From: Candidatus Barnesiella excrementavium
GTDB lineage: Bacteria > Bacteroidota > Bacteroidia > Bacteroidales > Barnesiellaceae
Length of the DNA: 64,000 bases
Direction of reading: 5' to 3'
Assembly (NCBI GenBank): GCA_019115485.1
Contig: DXDM01000016.1
Coordinates: forward strand, 1 to 64,000
Shown here: positions 44,431 to 52,669 of the stretch, piece after piece
Position numbering within the stretch: position 1 is the stretch's first letter
How the letters are laid out: every line of letters begins with the position of its first letter
Position numbers and translations under genes: made by a program
Notes under the pieces: generated by a model
The model's input: the letters and a program-made list of their open reading frames with translations, nothing else
The model's database searches: none
Told to the model about the DNA's origin: nothing

Positions 44431-44470
44431 ACGACAAGCGGAGCGAGGACTTCCTCGCTCCGCTTGTCGT
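44431..44470. terminator. Bidirectional hairpin between convergent genes
   Basis: The arms 44431-44449 and 44452-44470 are perfect reverse complements over 19 bp (core GACAAGCGGAGCGAGGA), one of the strongest hairpins of the window. T-runs are short on both sides. It lies between the barrel gene (ends 44385) and the minus-strand gene ending at 44531. Confidence 0.75.
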
Positions 44471-44530
44471 TATTAAGAGTCTCTTGTAAAGGCGGTACCC
44501 CTTCGCCCCAAAGGCCGGGCGGGGGAACTA

Positions 44531-45220
44531 TCATTCAGCCAGTAACGGCGAAATATAGTCGAGTACCTTTTGCAGCCCCTCCACCTTATTCCACTTTACC
44601 TTGTTGGCTTTCAGAAAGGCATTAAACTCTTTCTGTTTCGACTCGGGCAAAAGTTTGGAGATAGTCCGCTTATTGGCATTATACATTTGTCCACCTATCA
44701 CAAAACACATCTTGCTCGTGAGCGGCAAAGTCTGACCATTTTCCCGCTCGACCCGAATGAGGTCATAATTCAGATTGGAGATACCGCCAATCTGCAAGCT
44801 CGACAATTTGTTCGTAGCCGAAGTCGACGACGAAGTACCATAAGCCCCTTTATTCTGCAACAGCCGGTCAAAGTCACCGTTGGTCCAGCGACCGAAAAGA
44901 GCCTGCGGCGTCTCGCCCAACACCTGGACAAACTTGTCTTCACACCGCACAAACTGAGTACTGTCGGCCAGCACGATACGGGCTATCTCGTTCTGCCCGT
45001 TGGTCGTATATATTTGAGAACCGTTCAAATAATGCAAATCATTCCGCAACAAATGAATGTTTACCCGAGCCGACCCCTTCTCTCCGGAACGGAAATAGTA
45101 TGTAGCCTCGGTAAAATCATCGAACAGATAGGGCCATATCGTCGTAGGTTCCCCGGCATGAACGGTAGGCGTCAACAGAGCCGACAGCCCCAGAAATCCA
45201 GCTAACAGAAGCTTTTTCAT
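44531..45220 (-). CDS. Secreted protein of unknown function
   Basis: A 229-aa protein with a signal peptide (about 1-23, ending VHAGE) and no further membrane helix. The mature part starts TTIWPYLFDDFTEATYYFRSGEKG and contains a long region compatible with a beta-rich fold. No motif of a known enzyme is recognised. A second possible ATG lies two codons upstream (45226). It is divergent from the M16 protease gene and may share its control region. Confidence 0.7.
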   Translation of the reverse strand: MKKLLLAGFLGLSALLTPTVHAGEPTTIWPYLFDDFTEATYYFRSGEKGSARVNIHLLRNDLHYLNGSQIYTTNGQNEIARIVLADSTQFVRCEDKFVQVLGETPQALFGRWTNGDFDRLLQNKGAYGTSSSTSATNKLSSLQIGGISNLNYDLIRVERENGQTLPLTSKMCFVIGGQMYNANKRTISKLLPESKQKEFNAFLKANKVKWNKVEGLQKVLDYISPLLAE

Positions 45221-45279
45221 GAGCATAAATTTATACAGATTAAAAAATTAAATTTGTCGAAAAAACGTCCACAAGTTAG

Positions 45280-45298
45280 TAATTTTGTGCTACTTTTG
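45280..45298 (+). promoter_or_regulatory. Promoter boxes of the M16 protease gene
   Basis: Two overlapping-range -7 boxes, TAATTTTG (45280-45287) and TACTTTTG (45291-45298), lie 53-64 bases before the ATG. A TTG at 45254-45256 is 23 bp from the first, slightly long. Confidence 0.45.
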
Positions 45299-45350
45299 CC
45301 CGAAAGCATAGGATTATTTAGACATTTTAATCACACAAAAACTTAACGAT

Positions 45351-48248
45351 ATGAAAATCAAGCATCTTTTGTGCCTTATTGCGCTATGCCTATTGAGCTT
45401 GTCCGGTAAAGCACAGCAATTGAGTGTAATGACCCTGCACAACGGTGCCACGGTTTACATCTGGGAAGACAAAAGTAAGCCCGATGTATTCGGCATGGTA
45501 GCTTTCAAAGTAGGCTCGGTAGACGACCCGGTACAATATACCGGCCTGGCTCACTACCTGGAACACGTCATGTTCAAAGGTACCCAGACCATCGATGCCT
45601 TGGATTGGGAGAAAGAGAAACCCATCTACGATAAAATCATCGCCAAATACGACGAGCGTGCCGCTACGGCGGACCAGACCAAGCGCGATGCCATAGACCT
45701 GGAAATCAACGAGCTTACCCGCGAAGCCGCCCAATATGCCTCCGGCAACGAGTTTTCGCAGCTGGTAGACCACATGGGGGGTAAGGGGCTGAACGCCAGT
45801 ACAGGTTTTGATCAGACGGAGTATCACAACTCGTTCCCTCCCTCGCAACTCGAAAAATGGCTCGAAATCTACTCCGAGCGACTTATCGACCCGGTATTCC
45901 GGGGATTCCAAACCGAGTTGGAAGCCGTGTACGAAGAGTATAACATGTACAACGACAACCGAGGCTCTCGCCTGGGCGAGTTCATCAACGAGCAGGCCTT
46001 CGGCTCGCACCCCTATGCCCGCCCCATCATCGGTCTGCCCGAGCACTTGAAGAACCCCCAGTTGAGTAAACTCATCGAATTCTACAATACCTGGTACGGT
46101 CCACAGAACATGTCGATTATCCTCGTGGGTAACGTCGACACCAAAACGGCTATCCCCTTGATTCGCGAGAAATTCGAACGTATTCCCCGCCGGGCCGAGA
46201 TTCACCGCGAGAAACAACCCGTACCCCAGTTCAAGGGCCGCACCGAGAAGAGTGCCAAGATATACTATTATCCCATGCTGGCCCTCATCTACAACGGTGT
46301 TCCCTCCAACGACAAGGACGAAATCGCCTTGCAGATTTGCTGCAATCTGCTCTCCAACTCACAGAAGACCGGTATCCTCGACAAACTGGAACTCGACGGT
46401 GACATCATGAGCGTAGGAGCCGGACAGAACTCCATGCGCGATGCCGGCGTAATCATGATTAACGCAATCCCCTCGTTCGACGCCAACCAAAACCGCTGGG
46501 ACAGCCACAAGTCGGTCGAGAAGATTCTGCTCTCGTCCCTGCAACAGTTGCAAAACGGCGAGTTCGACGAAACGATGCTCAACTCCATCAAGCAAAACAT
46601 GATTCGCGAGTATGAACTGAGCCTCGAATCGAACGAGACCAAAGCCTATATTCTAGCCTCTCTCTTCAATACCGGCGCCGACCCCTCGGAGATTCTCAAC
46701 TACAAGGATCGGGTGAATGCCGTTACCCTCGACGAGGTAAAGGCCATCGCTAAAAAATATTTTACCGACAACTACCTGGCCCTCAACATTCAGGAAGCCA
46801 AGAGCCTCGACAGCAAGGGCAAGAAGCTGAAAAAACCGGCTTACAAACCCATCGAGACCAAGAAAGGCGAGATGTCGGAGTATGCCAAGTGGGTAGAAAG
46901 CATTCCCGTCACCCTGCCCGAAGTGAAATACTGCGATTTCAACTCGATACAGCAGAAGCGCATCAACACGCGCAGCAAACTGTTCTACAACTTCAACCCC
47001 GAGAACGATGTCTTCACCATGACCTTGAAATATGGTGTCGGTACCCACCGCATGCCCAAACTCGAATATGCCGTTTCCCTGATGAACAATGCCGGCATGT
47101 TGCCCGACATCGAACCGCTGGCTATCAAACGGGCCATGGGCGAGCTCAACGTCAACTGCTCCTATGCCGTCGACGACAACTACATGTATGTCATGATGAC
47201 CGGTTATGAAAAGGATTTGGTCAAAGCCTGCCAGTTGCTTTCGAAACAAATCCTCTTCCCCAAACTCGACGACAAACAGCTGCAAAGCCTCATCGGTAGT
47301 GCCTTCGGTTCACGTCAGATGGAGAGCAGCGATATCAGCACACTGGAAAGCGCCCTCACCTCGTACGTGCTCTACAAAGACAGTTCGGACTATCTGCAAC
47401 GCATTCCTACCCGCGACCTGATTGACCTCTCGATTACCGACCTCACCACACAGTTCCAGGCTGCGACCAACTATGAGTGCGAAATCTACTACACGGGTAC
47501 GGCTCCCTTCGACGAGGTTTACCAGGTGCTGAGCCAAAACCTGCCGTTGAAGGCTCAGGAGCTGCCCTCGACTTCTCCCGAACTGCGTCCCCGCGAACAA
47601 TACAGCGAGAACACCATCTTCTTCTTGCCCAACAGCAAGGCAACCCAAAGCAAGATATATTTCTTCATCGAGGGTAAACCCTTCGACGTGAAAGACGACA
47701 TCTCGATCGAAGCCTTCTCCGACTACTTCGGCGGTGGATTCGGCAGCCTCGTCATGGACGAGATTCGGGAAAAGAGAGCCATGGCTTACAGCGCCTACGG
47801 TGTCATTGCCACCCCTTCGGTAGCAGGCCGTAACACTCTGTTCCAAGGCTTCGTGGGAACCCAGGGCGACAAGACCCTCGATGCCATCGACATCTACATG
47901 AACCTGCTTACCGACATGCCTTCGATGCCCGAACATTTCGACGTCGTAAAGACCAACATCAAGGAGTCTATCCTCAGCGCCAAACCCGGATTCCGCTCGG
48001 CCAGCGCCGTCTATGAGGCCTGGAAACGCATGGGCTACACCCAAGACCCGGCCATCGACAAGATGAAGAAAATCGAAACGCTCAAATTTGAAGACATTGT
48101 CAACTTCTACAACGAGAATATCAAGGGTAAACCCATCGTGATGGCTATCGTGGGTAACCCCAAAGATTTCGATGTCAAAACTCTCGAAAAATACGGCAAG
48201 GTAATCAAGGTATCCGAATCGAAACTCTTCTCCGATTCGGGCCTCTAA
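45351..48248 (+). CDS. Secreted M16 (insulinase/pitrilysin) family zinc protease
   Basis: A 965-aa periplasmic or surface-directed protease with signal peptide (about 1-21). The first M16 unit holds the inverted zinc motif HYLEH (His68, Glu71, His72) and the downstream acidic segment TELEAVYEEYN that provides the third ligand. The second half is the inactive M16 repeat with the substrate-binding pattern FGGGFGSLVMDEIREKRAMAYSAYG. Full two-unit length, so it is a complete clam-shell enzyme; it probably degrades peptides. It is a single-gene unit, terminated at 48276-48307. Confidence 0.93.
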   Translation: MKIKHLLCLIALCLLSLSGKAQQLSVMTLHNGATVYIWEDKSKPDVFGMVAFKVGSVDDPVQYTGLAHYLEHVMFKGTQTIDALDWEKEKPIYDKIIAKYDERAATADQTKRDAIDLEINELTREAAQYASGNEFSQLVDHMGGKGLNASTGFDQTEYHNSFPPSQLEKWLEIYSERLIDPVFRGFQTELEAVYEEYNMYNDNRGSRLGEFINEQAFGSHPYARPIIGLPEHLKNPQLSKLIEFYNTWYGPQNMSIILVGNVDTKTAIPLIREKFERIPRRAEIHREKQPVPQFKGRTEKSAKIYYYPMLALIYNGVPSNDKDEIALQICCNLLSNSQKTGILDKLELDGDIMSVGAGQNSMRDAGVIMINAIPSFDANQNRWDSHKSVEKILLSSLQQLQNGEFDETMLNSIKQNMIREYELSLESNETKAYILASLFNTGADPSEILNYKDRVNAVTLDEVKAIAKKYFTDNYLALNIQEAKSLDSKGKKLKKPAYKPIETKKGEMSEYAKWVESIPVTLPEVKYCDFNSIQQKRINTRSKLFYNFNPENDVFTMTLKYGVGTHRMPKLEYAVSLMNNAGMLPDIEPLAIKRAMGELNVNCSYAVDDNYMYVMMTGYEKDLVKACQLLSKQILFPKLDDKQLQSLIGSAFGSRQMESSDISTLESALTSYVLYKDSSDYLQRIPTRDLIDLSITDLTTQFQAATNYECEIYYTGTAPFDEVYQVLSQNLPLKAQELPSTSPELRPREQYSENTIFFLPNSKATQSKIYFFIEGKPFDVKDDISIEAFSDYFGGGFGSLVMDEIREKRAMAYSAYGVIATPSVAGRNTLFQGFVGTQGDKTLDAIDIYMNLLTDMPSMPEHFDVVKTNIKESILSAKPGFRSASAVYEAWKRMGYTQDPAIDKMKKIETLKFEDIVNFYNENIKGKPIVMAIVGNPKDFDVKTLEKYGKVIKVSESKLFSDSGL

Positions 48249-48275
48249 TCGCCCGGCCCACCCTGTCATACAGGC

Positions 48276-48307
48276 AAAGGCTCCCGCACAACAGTGCAGG
48301 GGCCTTT
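48276..48307 (+). terminator. Terminator after the M16 protease gene
   Basis: A 14-bp stem (48276-48289 with 48294-48307; one mismatch, one G-T pair) has an AACA loop and is followed by CCTTTTATC. It lies 27 bases after the stop. Confidence 0.75.
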
Positions 48308-48399
48308 CCTTTTATCAGCATGTGCGCCGTCAGGGTTACCTTCTCCACCCCCTCAGCCACAGCACCTCGTCCCGCCCCCGGTCTTGAAACAAAAAACGC

Positions 48400-48425
48400 C
48401 CGCTCCGTATAAACGGGGCGGGCAT
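48400..48425 (-). terminator. Terminator after the DUF4251 gene
   Basis: An 11-bp stem, GCCCGCTCCGT (48400-48410) with ACGGGGCGGGC (48415-48425, one G-T pair), has an ATAA loop. On the minus strand it is followed by GTTTTTTG. Confidence 0.8.
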
Positions 48426-48485
48426 CCATAAAAGCTCCCGGAAGGAGGTGGGTAAAGGCTCTTTCACAATATCTGCCGACCGACA

Positions 48486-49037
48486 TCAAAGGGGTGAGCC
48501 TTTATACACTCGACTTTTGTCAAGAGGCAGAACAACTCCTCTGAGAGAGATGTTGTTGGAATTGAAATTCGGGATAATATTGACAATTGCCTGATTGCCA
48601 CCATTGTATAAGGTAACATCGACACGAGCCGAGATACCCACACCCACGACATTGAACGAAAGGAACAAATCGCCCTTTTTGTTCTTTCGCAGGTCATAAT
48701 CCGAAAAACGACCCTCGACGGTTACCCCACCCAGTCCATTCAGACCGCTCACGGGTATGTTGAAAGCCGTCTGTACCACAGCATGGTCGCCTTCGACCGA
48801 CACGAAATTGGTATTCGACGTCACGTATGCCGTCTCTCCACGCTTGAATATCACCTGGTCGGCCTCCAACGTAAAGGCCCGCTCATAAATAGCCCGTTCG
48901 GCTTCGGCATGTTGCAGGCTGTCGATACGTGCCTGCAAAGCCTTCTCCTCCTCTTTGGTCAATTCACGCTCTTGTGCTGCGGCGCTTCCTGCCCACACCA
49001 GCAGAAACATCGCCATTACCAATGCAATCCTTTTCAT
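48486..49037 (-). CDS. DUF4251 domain secreted protein
   Basis: A 183-aa protein with signal peptide (about 1-22, ending AAAQE), a short charged helical region (about 24-50) and a DUF4251 beta-domain (about 55-183, with LEADQVIFKRGETAYVTSNTNFVSVEGD and the C-terminal SLRGVVLPLDKSRVYKG). The family is common in Bacteroidales and has no known role. Single-gene unit, convergent with the M16 protease gene. Confidence 0.85.
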   Translation of the reverse strand: MKRIALVMAMFLLVWAGSAAAQERELTKEEEKALQARIDSLQHAEAERAIYERAFTLEADQVIFKRGETAYVTSNTNFVSVEGDHAVVQTAFNIPVSGLNGLGGVTVEGRFSDYDLRKNKKGDLFLSFNVVGVGISARVDVTLYNGGNQAIVNIIPNFNSNNISLRGVVLPLDKSRVYKGSPL

Positions 49038-49263
49038 TGTTTTCCCAATTTTTAAATTCCCCGACAGGCGGGGCTGTTGTTACCTATACAGCAAATAGTA
49101 TACCATACTAACGGTTACACCTTGATTAACAGGGTATAAGAGACCCACAAATTATACATTTTTAATCTCCAATAAGATATACTCACCCGGCTACACAAAT
49201 TTTCACCCCGAAAGGAGGCCTCACCCGGCCGATTTGTCCTTTCTCACAGAGTAACCCGACCGA

Positions 49264-49294
49264 TTGTCCGAACCAAAAATTTTTACTACTTTTA
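49264..49294 (+). promoter_or_regulatory. divIC promoter
   Basis: TTG (49264-49266), a 20-bp spacer and TACTTTTA (49287-49294) match the consensus except the last base. Transcription would start about 25 bases before the divIC ATG. Confidence 0.55.
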
Positions 49295-49325
49295 CCCCAA
49301 AATAGGAGTGTCTCCTTTTGCATCG

Positions 49326-49646
49326 ATGAAAATAGACAAGAACAAAATACTCGACTACACACGCAAGCATTTCTCTTGGGGAAAGGCCGTACTCGTCGTC
49401 TTTGTGATTTTCATCATCTTCATTGACGAAAACAGCTGTATCCAACGCATACGCTACGATGCCGAAATCAATGACCTGCGCCAGCAGATTGCGGCACAGA
49501 ACGATACGACCGACTACTACAACCGGCAAATCGAACGGCTGAAAACCGACAAGAACGTGGTCGAACAAATTGCCCGCGAACAGTATTATATGAGTAAACC
49601 CAACGAAGATATCTACATCGTCGAACCGAAAAAACAAACTCCCTAA
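49326..49646 (+). CDS. Septum formation initiator protein (DivIC/FtsB family)
   Basis: A 106-aa bitopic inner-membrane protein of the divisome: short cytoplasmic N-terminus, one helix (about 22-38), then a periplasmic coiled coil (about 45-80: INDLRQQIAAQNDTTDYYNRQIERLK) and the short conserved end VVEQIAREQYYMSKPNEDIYIVE. This pattern is that of FtsB/DivIC. An upstream ATG at 49308 is possible; 49326 gives the usual N-terminus. Confidence 0.88.
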   Translation: MKIDKNKILDYTRKHFSWGKAVLVVFVIFIIFIDENSCIQRIRYDAEINDLRQQIAAQNDTTDYYNRQIERLKTDKNVVEQIAREQYYMSKPNEDIYIVEPKKQTP

Positions 49647-49657
49647 ATATTACCGAC

Positions 49658-50008
49658 ATGAAACAGCACACGCGCGACATGCTCTTTATGGTTTCCTCCA
49701 TCGCTGTCATCATCGGGGCAGCTCTGCCTCTGTTCATGATCAAACTGCCGTGGGTGCCCTACCTCTATGCCTGCGGGGCCGCCGGTATGGCTGTCTGCCG
49801 CCTCACCTTCCGGTACAAGGGCAAGAACTTCCGGCTCAAACGTCTGTTTCACATCGAGACCTTCTCGTCGCTCTTTCTGGTAGCCTCGTCCTATTTCATG
49901 TTCCGCGACGACCCCGACTGGGTGATGCTGCTCACCGTGGGAGCTGCCCTGCAACTCTACACCGCCATTCTCATTCCCCGCGTAGCCAAGAAAGAGGGGA
50001 AAGAGTGA
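49658..50008 (+). CDS. Small polytopic membrane protein of unknown function
   Basis: A 116-aa protein with four hydrophobic helices (about 8-27, 31-48, 66-82 and 88-106) joined by short basic loops (FRYKGKNFRLKR). It follows divIC by 11 bases and is likely co-transcribed. In Bacteroidales a protein like this commonly sits beside divIC. No functional motif is seen. Confidence 0.75.
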   Translation: MKQHTRDMLFMVSSIAVIIGAALPLFMIKLPWVPYLYACGAAGMAVCRLTFRYKGKNFRLKRLFHIETFSSLFLVASSYFMFRDDPDWVMLLTVGAALQLYTAILIPRVAKKEGKE

Positions 50009-50310
50009 CCATACCGTAACGACCGACAATACCGTGTCACAGCCGGCCCCCAACCCTACGCCGCCCTCCGGGAACCGGGCGAGTCTCTCTGCACCCGAGA
50101 ATCACCCCGCCCCGATACAGCCCGGGTAGCCCTCCTCATTGCGTCCCTCAACAGCCTGTCGTCCTCTCCCTGCCGCCCCGTCGCTCTGGCCCGTATCCGG
50201 GATAAGAAGCTCTTTATCGGATAAAAAATCACTTCATTCACATTTTCAGAGAAAAAAATTTGTTTATCTACGAAATTTTCGTAGATTTGCGAAACAATCG
50301 TAATTAAGTC
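50009..50310. other. Intergenic region upstream of blaI
   Basis: This 302-bp gap has a GC-rich low half with no recognisable gene and an AT-rich high end that holds the blaI promoter and operator (50260-50289). A weak hairpin (about 50201-50225) lies between. No terminator was identified for the divIC pair. Confidence 0.5.
50260..50289 (+). promoter_or_regulatory. Autoregulated promoter with BlaI-type operator
   Basis: TTG (50260-50262), a 19-bp spacer and TAGATTTG (50282-50289) form a consensus promoter. Between and overlapping them lies a palindrome with 10-bp arms around one central T: ATCTACGAAA (50266-50275) and TTTCGTAGAT (50277-50286). A repressor bound there would cover the -7 box, which fits BlaI/MecI autoregulation. 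Confidence 0.8.
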
Positions 50311-50673
50311 ATGGAGAAACTAACCCATCAAGAAGAAGAGGTGATGCTCGTCATCTGGGAAAAGGGACGGGGCATCGTCAAAGACTTTGTCGAGAAACTG
50401 CCCGAACCGCGGCCGCCCTATACCACAGTAGCCTCGGTCGTGAAGAATCTGGAACGCAAAGGCTATCTGTCGAGCGAGAAGATAGGCAACACCTACCTCT
50501 ACACCCCCCGCATCAGTCAGCACGAATACAAAGGCAAATTCCTGTCGGGTATCGTCAAGAGCTATTTTTCCGACTCCTACAAGGAGATGGTCACCTTCTT
50601 CGCCCACGAGAAGAAACTCTCGGAAGAGGACCTGCGACAAATCATCGCCATGATTGAACAAGAGAACAAGTAA
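50311..50673 (+). CDS. BlaI/MecI/CopY-family transcriptional repressor
   Basis: A 120-aa winged-helix repressor: the N-terminal DNA-binding domain (about 1-70) carries LTHQEEEVMLVIWEKG and PPYTTVASVVKNLERKGYLS, and the C-terminal dimerisation helices follow. In this family the repressor is cleaved or released when a BlaR1-type membrane protease is triggered, and such a protease gene follows after 21 bases. A site resembling a cleavage point cannot be fixed by eye. No beta-lactamase gene is adjacent. Confidence 0.92.
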   Translation: MEKLTHQEEEVMLVIWEKGRGIVKDFVEKLPEPRPPYTTVASVVKNLERKGYLSSEKIGNTYLYTPRISQHEYKGKFLSGIVKSYFSDSYKEMVTFFAHEKKLSEEDLRQIIAMIEQENK

Positions 50674-50694
50674 ATATCCGCAAACCCTCCCGTC

Positions 50695-51963
50695 ATGAAC
50701 TTTCTGCTTTACCTGCTGCAAGTACACATCGCGCTCTCGTTGCTCTTCATAGTCTACAAGGCGCTCTCGACCCGCAACACCCACTTTACGGCCAGGCGGG
50801 TCCTGTTGCTGGGTATCCTGCTGTTCGCCCTCGTCTACCCGCTGTTCCGCCTTCCCGGAGCGGCCGGTATGCTCCCCGCAGAGCTGCAAATCACCCTACC
50901 CGAACTGCAAGTCAAGCCCGGCGGTACAGGCGGCCGTCCGCTGTCGGCCTATCAATTCGTAGCCGGAGTGTATGGCTGCATAGCGCTGATGCTGGGATTG
51001 CGACTGGCGGTTCGACTCCTCTCCATCGTCGGGTTACGGAGGCATAACCCCTTGCGACGCCTGGGCTCCTGTCGTGTGGTCGTCTGCCCCGAGGGGACGC
51101 AACCCTGCTCGTTCTTCAACTGGATATTCCTGCCGGCCTCGGCTCTCGACAATCCTACCGGCTGGACAACCATCGTGAACCACGAACAGGCTCACGTCAG
51201 GCAGATGCATTCGATAGATATCCTGCTGGGCGAGAGCGTTGCCGCACTCTGTTGGATAAACCCGCTGGCCTGGCTTCTGTTGAAAGAGTTGAGGCTCAAC
51301 CTCGAATACCTGGCCGACCGGGCCGCGCTGACCGATGAAACGGAAAAGCGCCCCTACCAATACCGGTTGCTCGAACTGGCGGGGGCCGACCGGGCCCCTC
51401 GCTCGACCCTGCCGTTTAACCACGCGTTTCTGAAAGAGCGTATCGCCATGATTAACCACCAACGTTCTTCCCGAGGGTCACTATGCCGCTATTTGCTGGC
51501 ATTACCCCTGTTCGGCCTGCTCGTTGTCGGAAGCCAAAGCTGCCGACAGTCGACTGCCCCTGAGACCGCAAACGCTCAATCGATGCCGCCTGCAACAGCC
51601 GAAGCCCTACCCCGAACGACCACCGCTCACGAGCGACCCAAGCAAGACCCCGTGTTCGAGGTGGCCGAGGTGATGCCCGAGTTTCCCGGCGGTACGCCAG
51701 CTCTCTTCGAGTTCATCTCCCGTCATCTCCAATACCCCCAAGAGGCTATCGACAACCAGACCGAAGGACGCGTTGTCCTGCAATTCGTCGTCGACAAAGA
51801 GGGGAAAGTGAGCAATATTCAAGTCAAGCGCAGCATCGACCCGGCTCTCGACCAGGCCGCCATCGACGTGATACGTACCCTCCCCGACTGGAAACCGGGC
51901 ATGCAGAACGGCCAGCCGGTGAATGTGCGATACACCCTGCCCGTTGTTTTCAAACTATCCTGA
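50695..51963 (+). CDS. BlaR1-like M56 membrane protease fused to a TonB C-terminal domain
   Basis: A 422-aa inner-membrane protein. Hydrophobic helices lie at about 1-22, 35-52, 88-112 and 260-280. The M56 zinc-protease motif HEQAH (His163, Glu164, His167) is in the cytoplasmic loop, with the third-ligand region NLEYLADRAAL about 40 residues on. After the last helix and an Ala/Thr/Pro linker comes a TonB_C domain (about 321-422), in place of the penicillin-binding sensor of true BlaR1. So the trigger is unlikely to be a beta-lactam. It is presumed to act on the BlaI-type repressor encoded just upstream. Confidence 0.88.
   Translation: MNFLLYLLQVHIALSLLFIVYKALSTRNTHFTARRVLLLGILLFALVYPLFRLPGAAGMLPAELQITLPELQVKPGGTGGRPLSAYQFVAGVYGCIALMLGLRLAVRLLSIVGLRRHNPLRRLGSCRVVVCPEGTQPCSFFNWIFLPASALDNPTGWTTIVNHEQAHVRQMHSIDILLGESVAALCWINPLAWLLLKELRLNLEYLADRAALTDETEKRPYQYRLLELAGADRAPRSTLPFNHAFLKERIAMINHQRSSRGSLCRYLLALPLFGLLVVGSQSCRQSTAPETANAQSMPPATAEALPRTTTAHERPKQDPVFEVAEVMPEFPGGTPALFEFISRHLQYPQEAIDNQTEGRVVLQFVVDKEGKVSNIQVKRSIDPALDQAAIDVIRTLPDWKPGMQNGQPVNVRYTLPVVFKLS
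51655..51960 (+). repeat. TonB_C-coding repeat, copy 1
   Basis: This 306-bp stretch encodes the C-terminal 102 residues of the M56 protease, which match the end of the next gene (52163-52468) at 85 of 102 positions without gaps. It indicates a recent tandem duplication of the domain. Confidence 0.85.
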
Positions 51964-52000
51964 CCAATCTGTTTACCTTAAAACATAAAATTTTACTGCA

Positions 52001-52471
52001 ATGAAAAAAGATGTTTTATTCACCGTAACGGCCGTCATCGGCCTGTTACTGGCAGGCTGCAATGCCAACCACTCTACCACGGAACAGGCAACAACCTCTG
52101 ATTCGGCAAGCGAAACGACCGCCGCTCCCGCCGACTCAACGAGCCTTTCCTCCGACTCGATATTCGAGGTAGCCGAAGTGATGCCCGAGTTCCCCGGTGG
52201 CACCCAAGCCCTCTTCAAGTTTATCGGGGAAAATCTACAATATCCTCAAAACGCTATCGACGGTCAAATCGAGGGGCGTGTGGTTGTGCAATTCGTCGTC
52301 GACAAAGAGGGGAAAGTGGGCAATATTCAAGTTGTGCGCAGTATCGACAAGATGCTCGACCAGGCGGCCATCGACGTAGTGCGTGCCCTCCCCGACTGGA
52401 AACCGGGCATGCAGGACGGCCAGCCGGTCAACGTGCGCTACACTCTACCCGTCAACTTCAAGTTGTCATAA
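52001..52471 (+). CDS. TonB C-terminal domain lipoprotein
   Basis: A 156-aa protein with a lipoprotein signal peptide (lipobox LLAGC, Cys20), a Thr/Ser/Ala-rich linker of about 30 residues and a TonB_C domain (about 55-156). It lacks the usual TonB transmembrane anchor and proline-rich spacer. The TonB_C domain is an 85/102 match to that of the protease gene 37 bases upstream. As lipidated copy it may compete with or complement the sensor domain of that protease; this is inference. Confidence 0.85.
   Translation: MKKDVLFTVTAVIGLLLAGCNANHSTTEQATTSDSASETTAAPADSTSLSSDSIFEVAEVMPEFPGGTQALFKFIGENLQYPQNAIDGQIEGRVVVQFVVDKEGKVGNIQVVRSIDKMLDQAAIDVVRALPDWKPGMQDGQPVNVRYTLPVNFKLS
52163..52468 (+). repeat. 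TonB_C-coding repeat, copy 2
   Basis: Second copy of the 306-bp TonB_C-coding unit (see 51655-51960). Confidence 0.85.
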
Positions 52472-52604
52472 GCCAACGGCACAATAACAACTACTCTTCA
52501 TTCACAAACGGAGAATCTAATCCGCAAGGGATTCACCGAGTCCACTGCGTAACCCCTTGCGGCTCGACAAGAAAAGCGAACAAAACTACTTGCGACTGAA
52601 CGGA

Positions 52605-52638
52605 GAACCCCCGGTTGCCGAGAGGCAACCGGGGGTTC
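52605..52638. terminator. Bidirectional terminator between convergent genes
   Basis: A perfect 15-bp stem, GAACCCCCGGTTGCC (52605-52619) with its complement at 52624-52638, has a GAGA loop. A T-rich run follows on the plus strand some 15 bases later. Confidence 0.8.
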
Positions 52639-52669
52639 CAATCTATGTTCATTTTTTTAGAAGTATTTC

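Noticed and set aside
50056-50241. 61-codon minus-strand open frame before blaI
   Set aside because: Arginine-rich out-of-frame translation of GC-rich spacer; no start context or conserved pattern.
50311-51963. BlaI-BlaR1 beta-lactam resistance system
   Set aside because: The membrane protein lacks the penicillin-binding sensor, carrying TonB_C instead, and no beta-lactamase or mecA-like gene is near.
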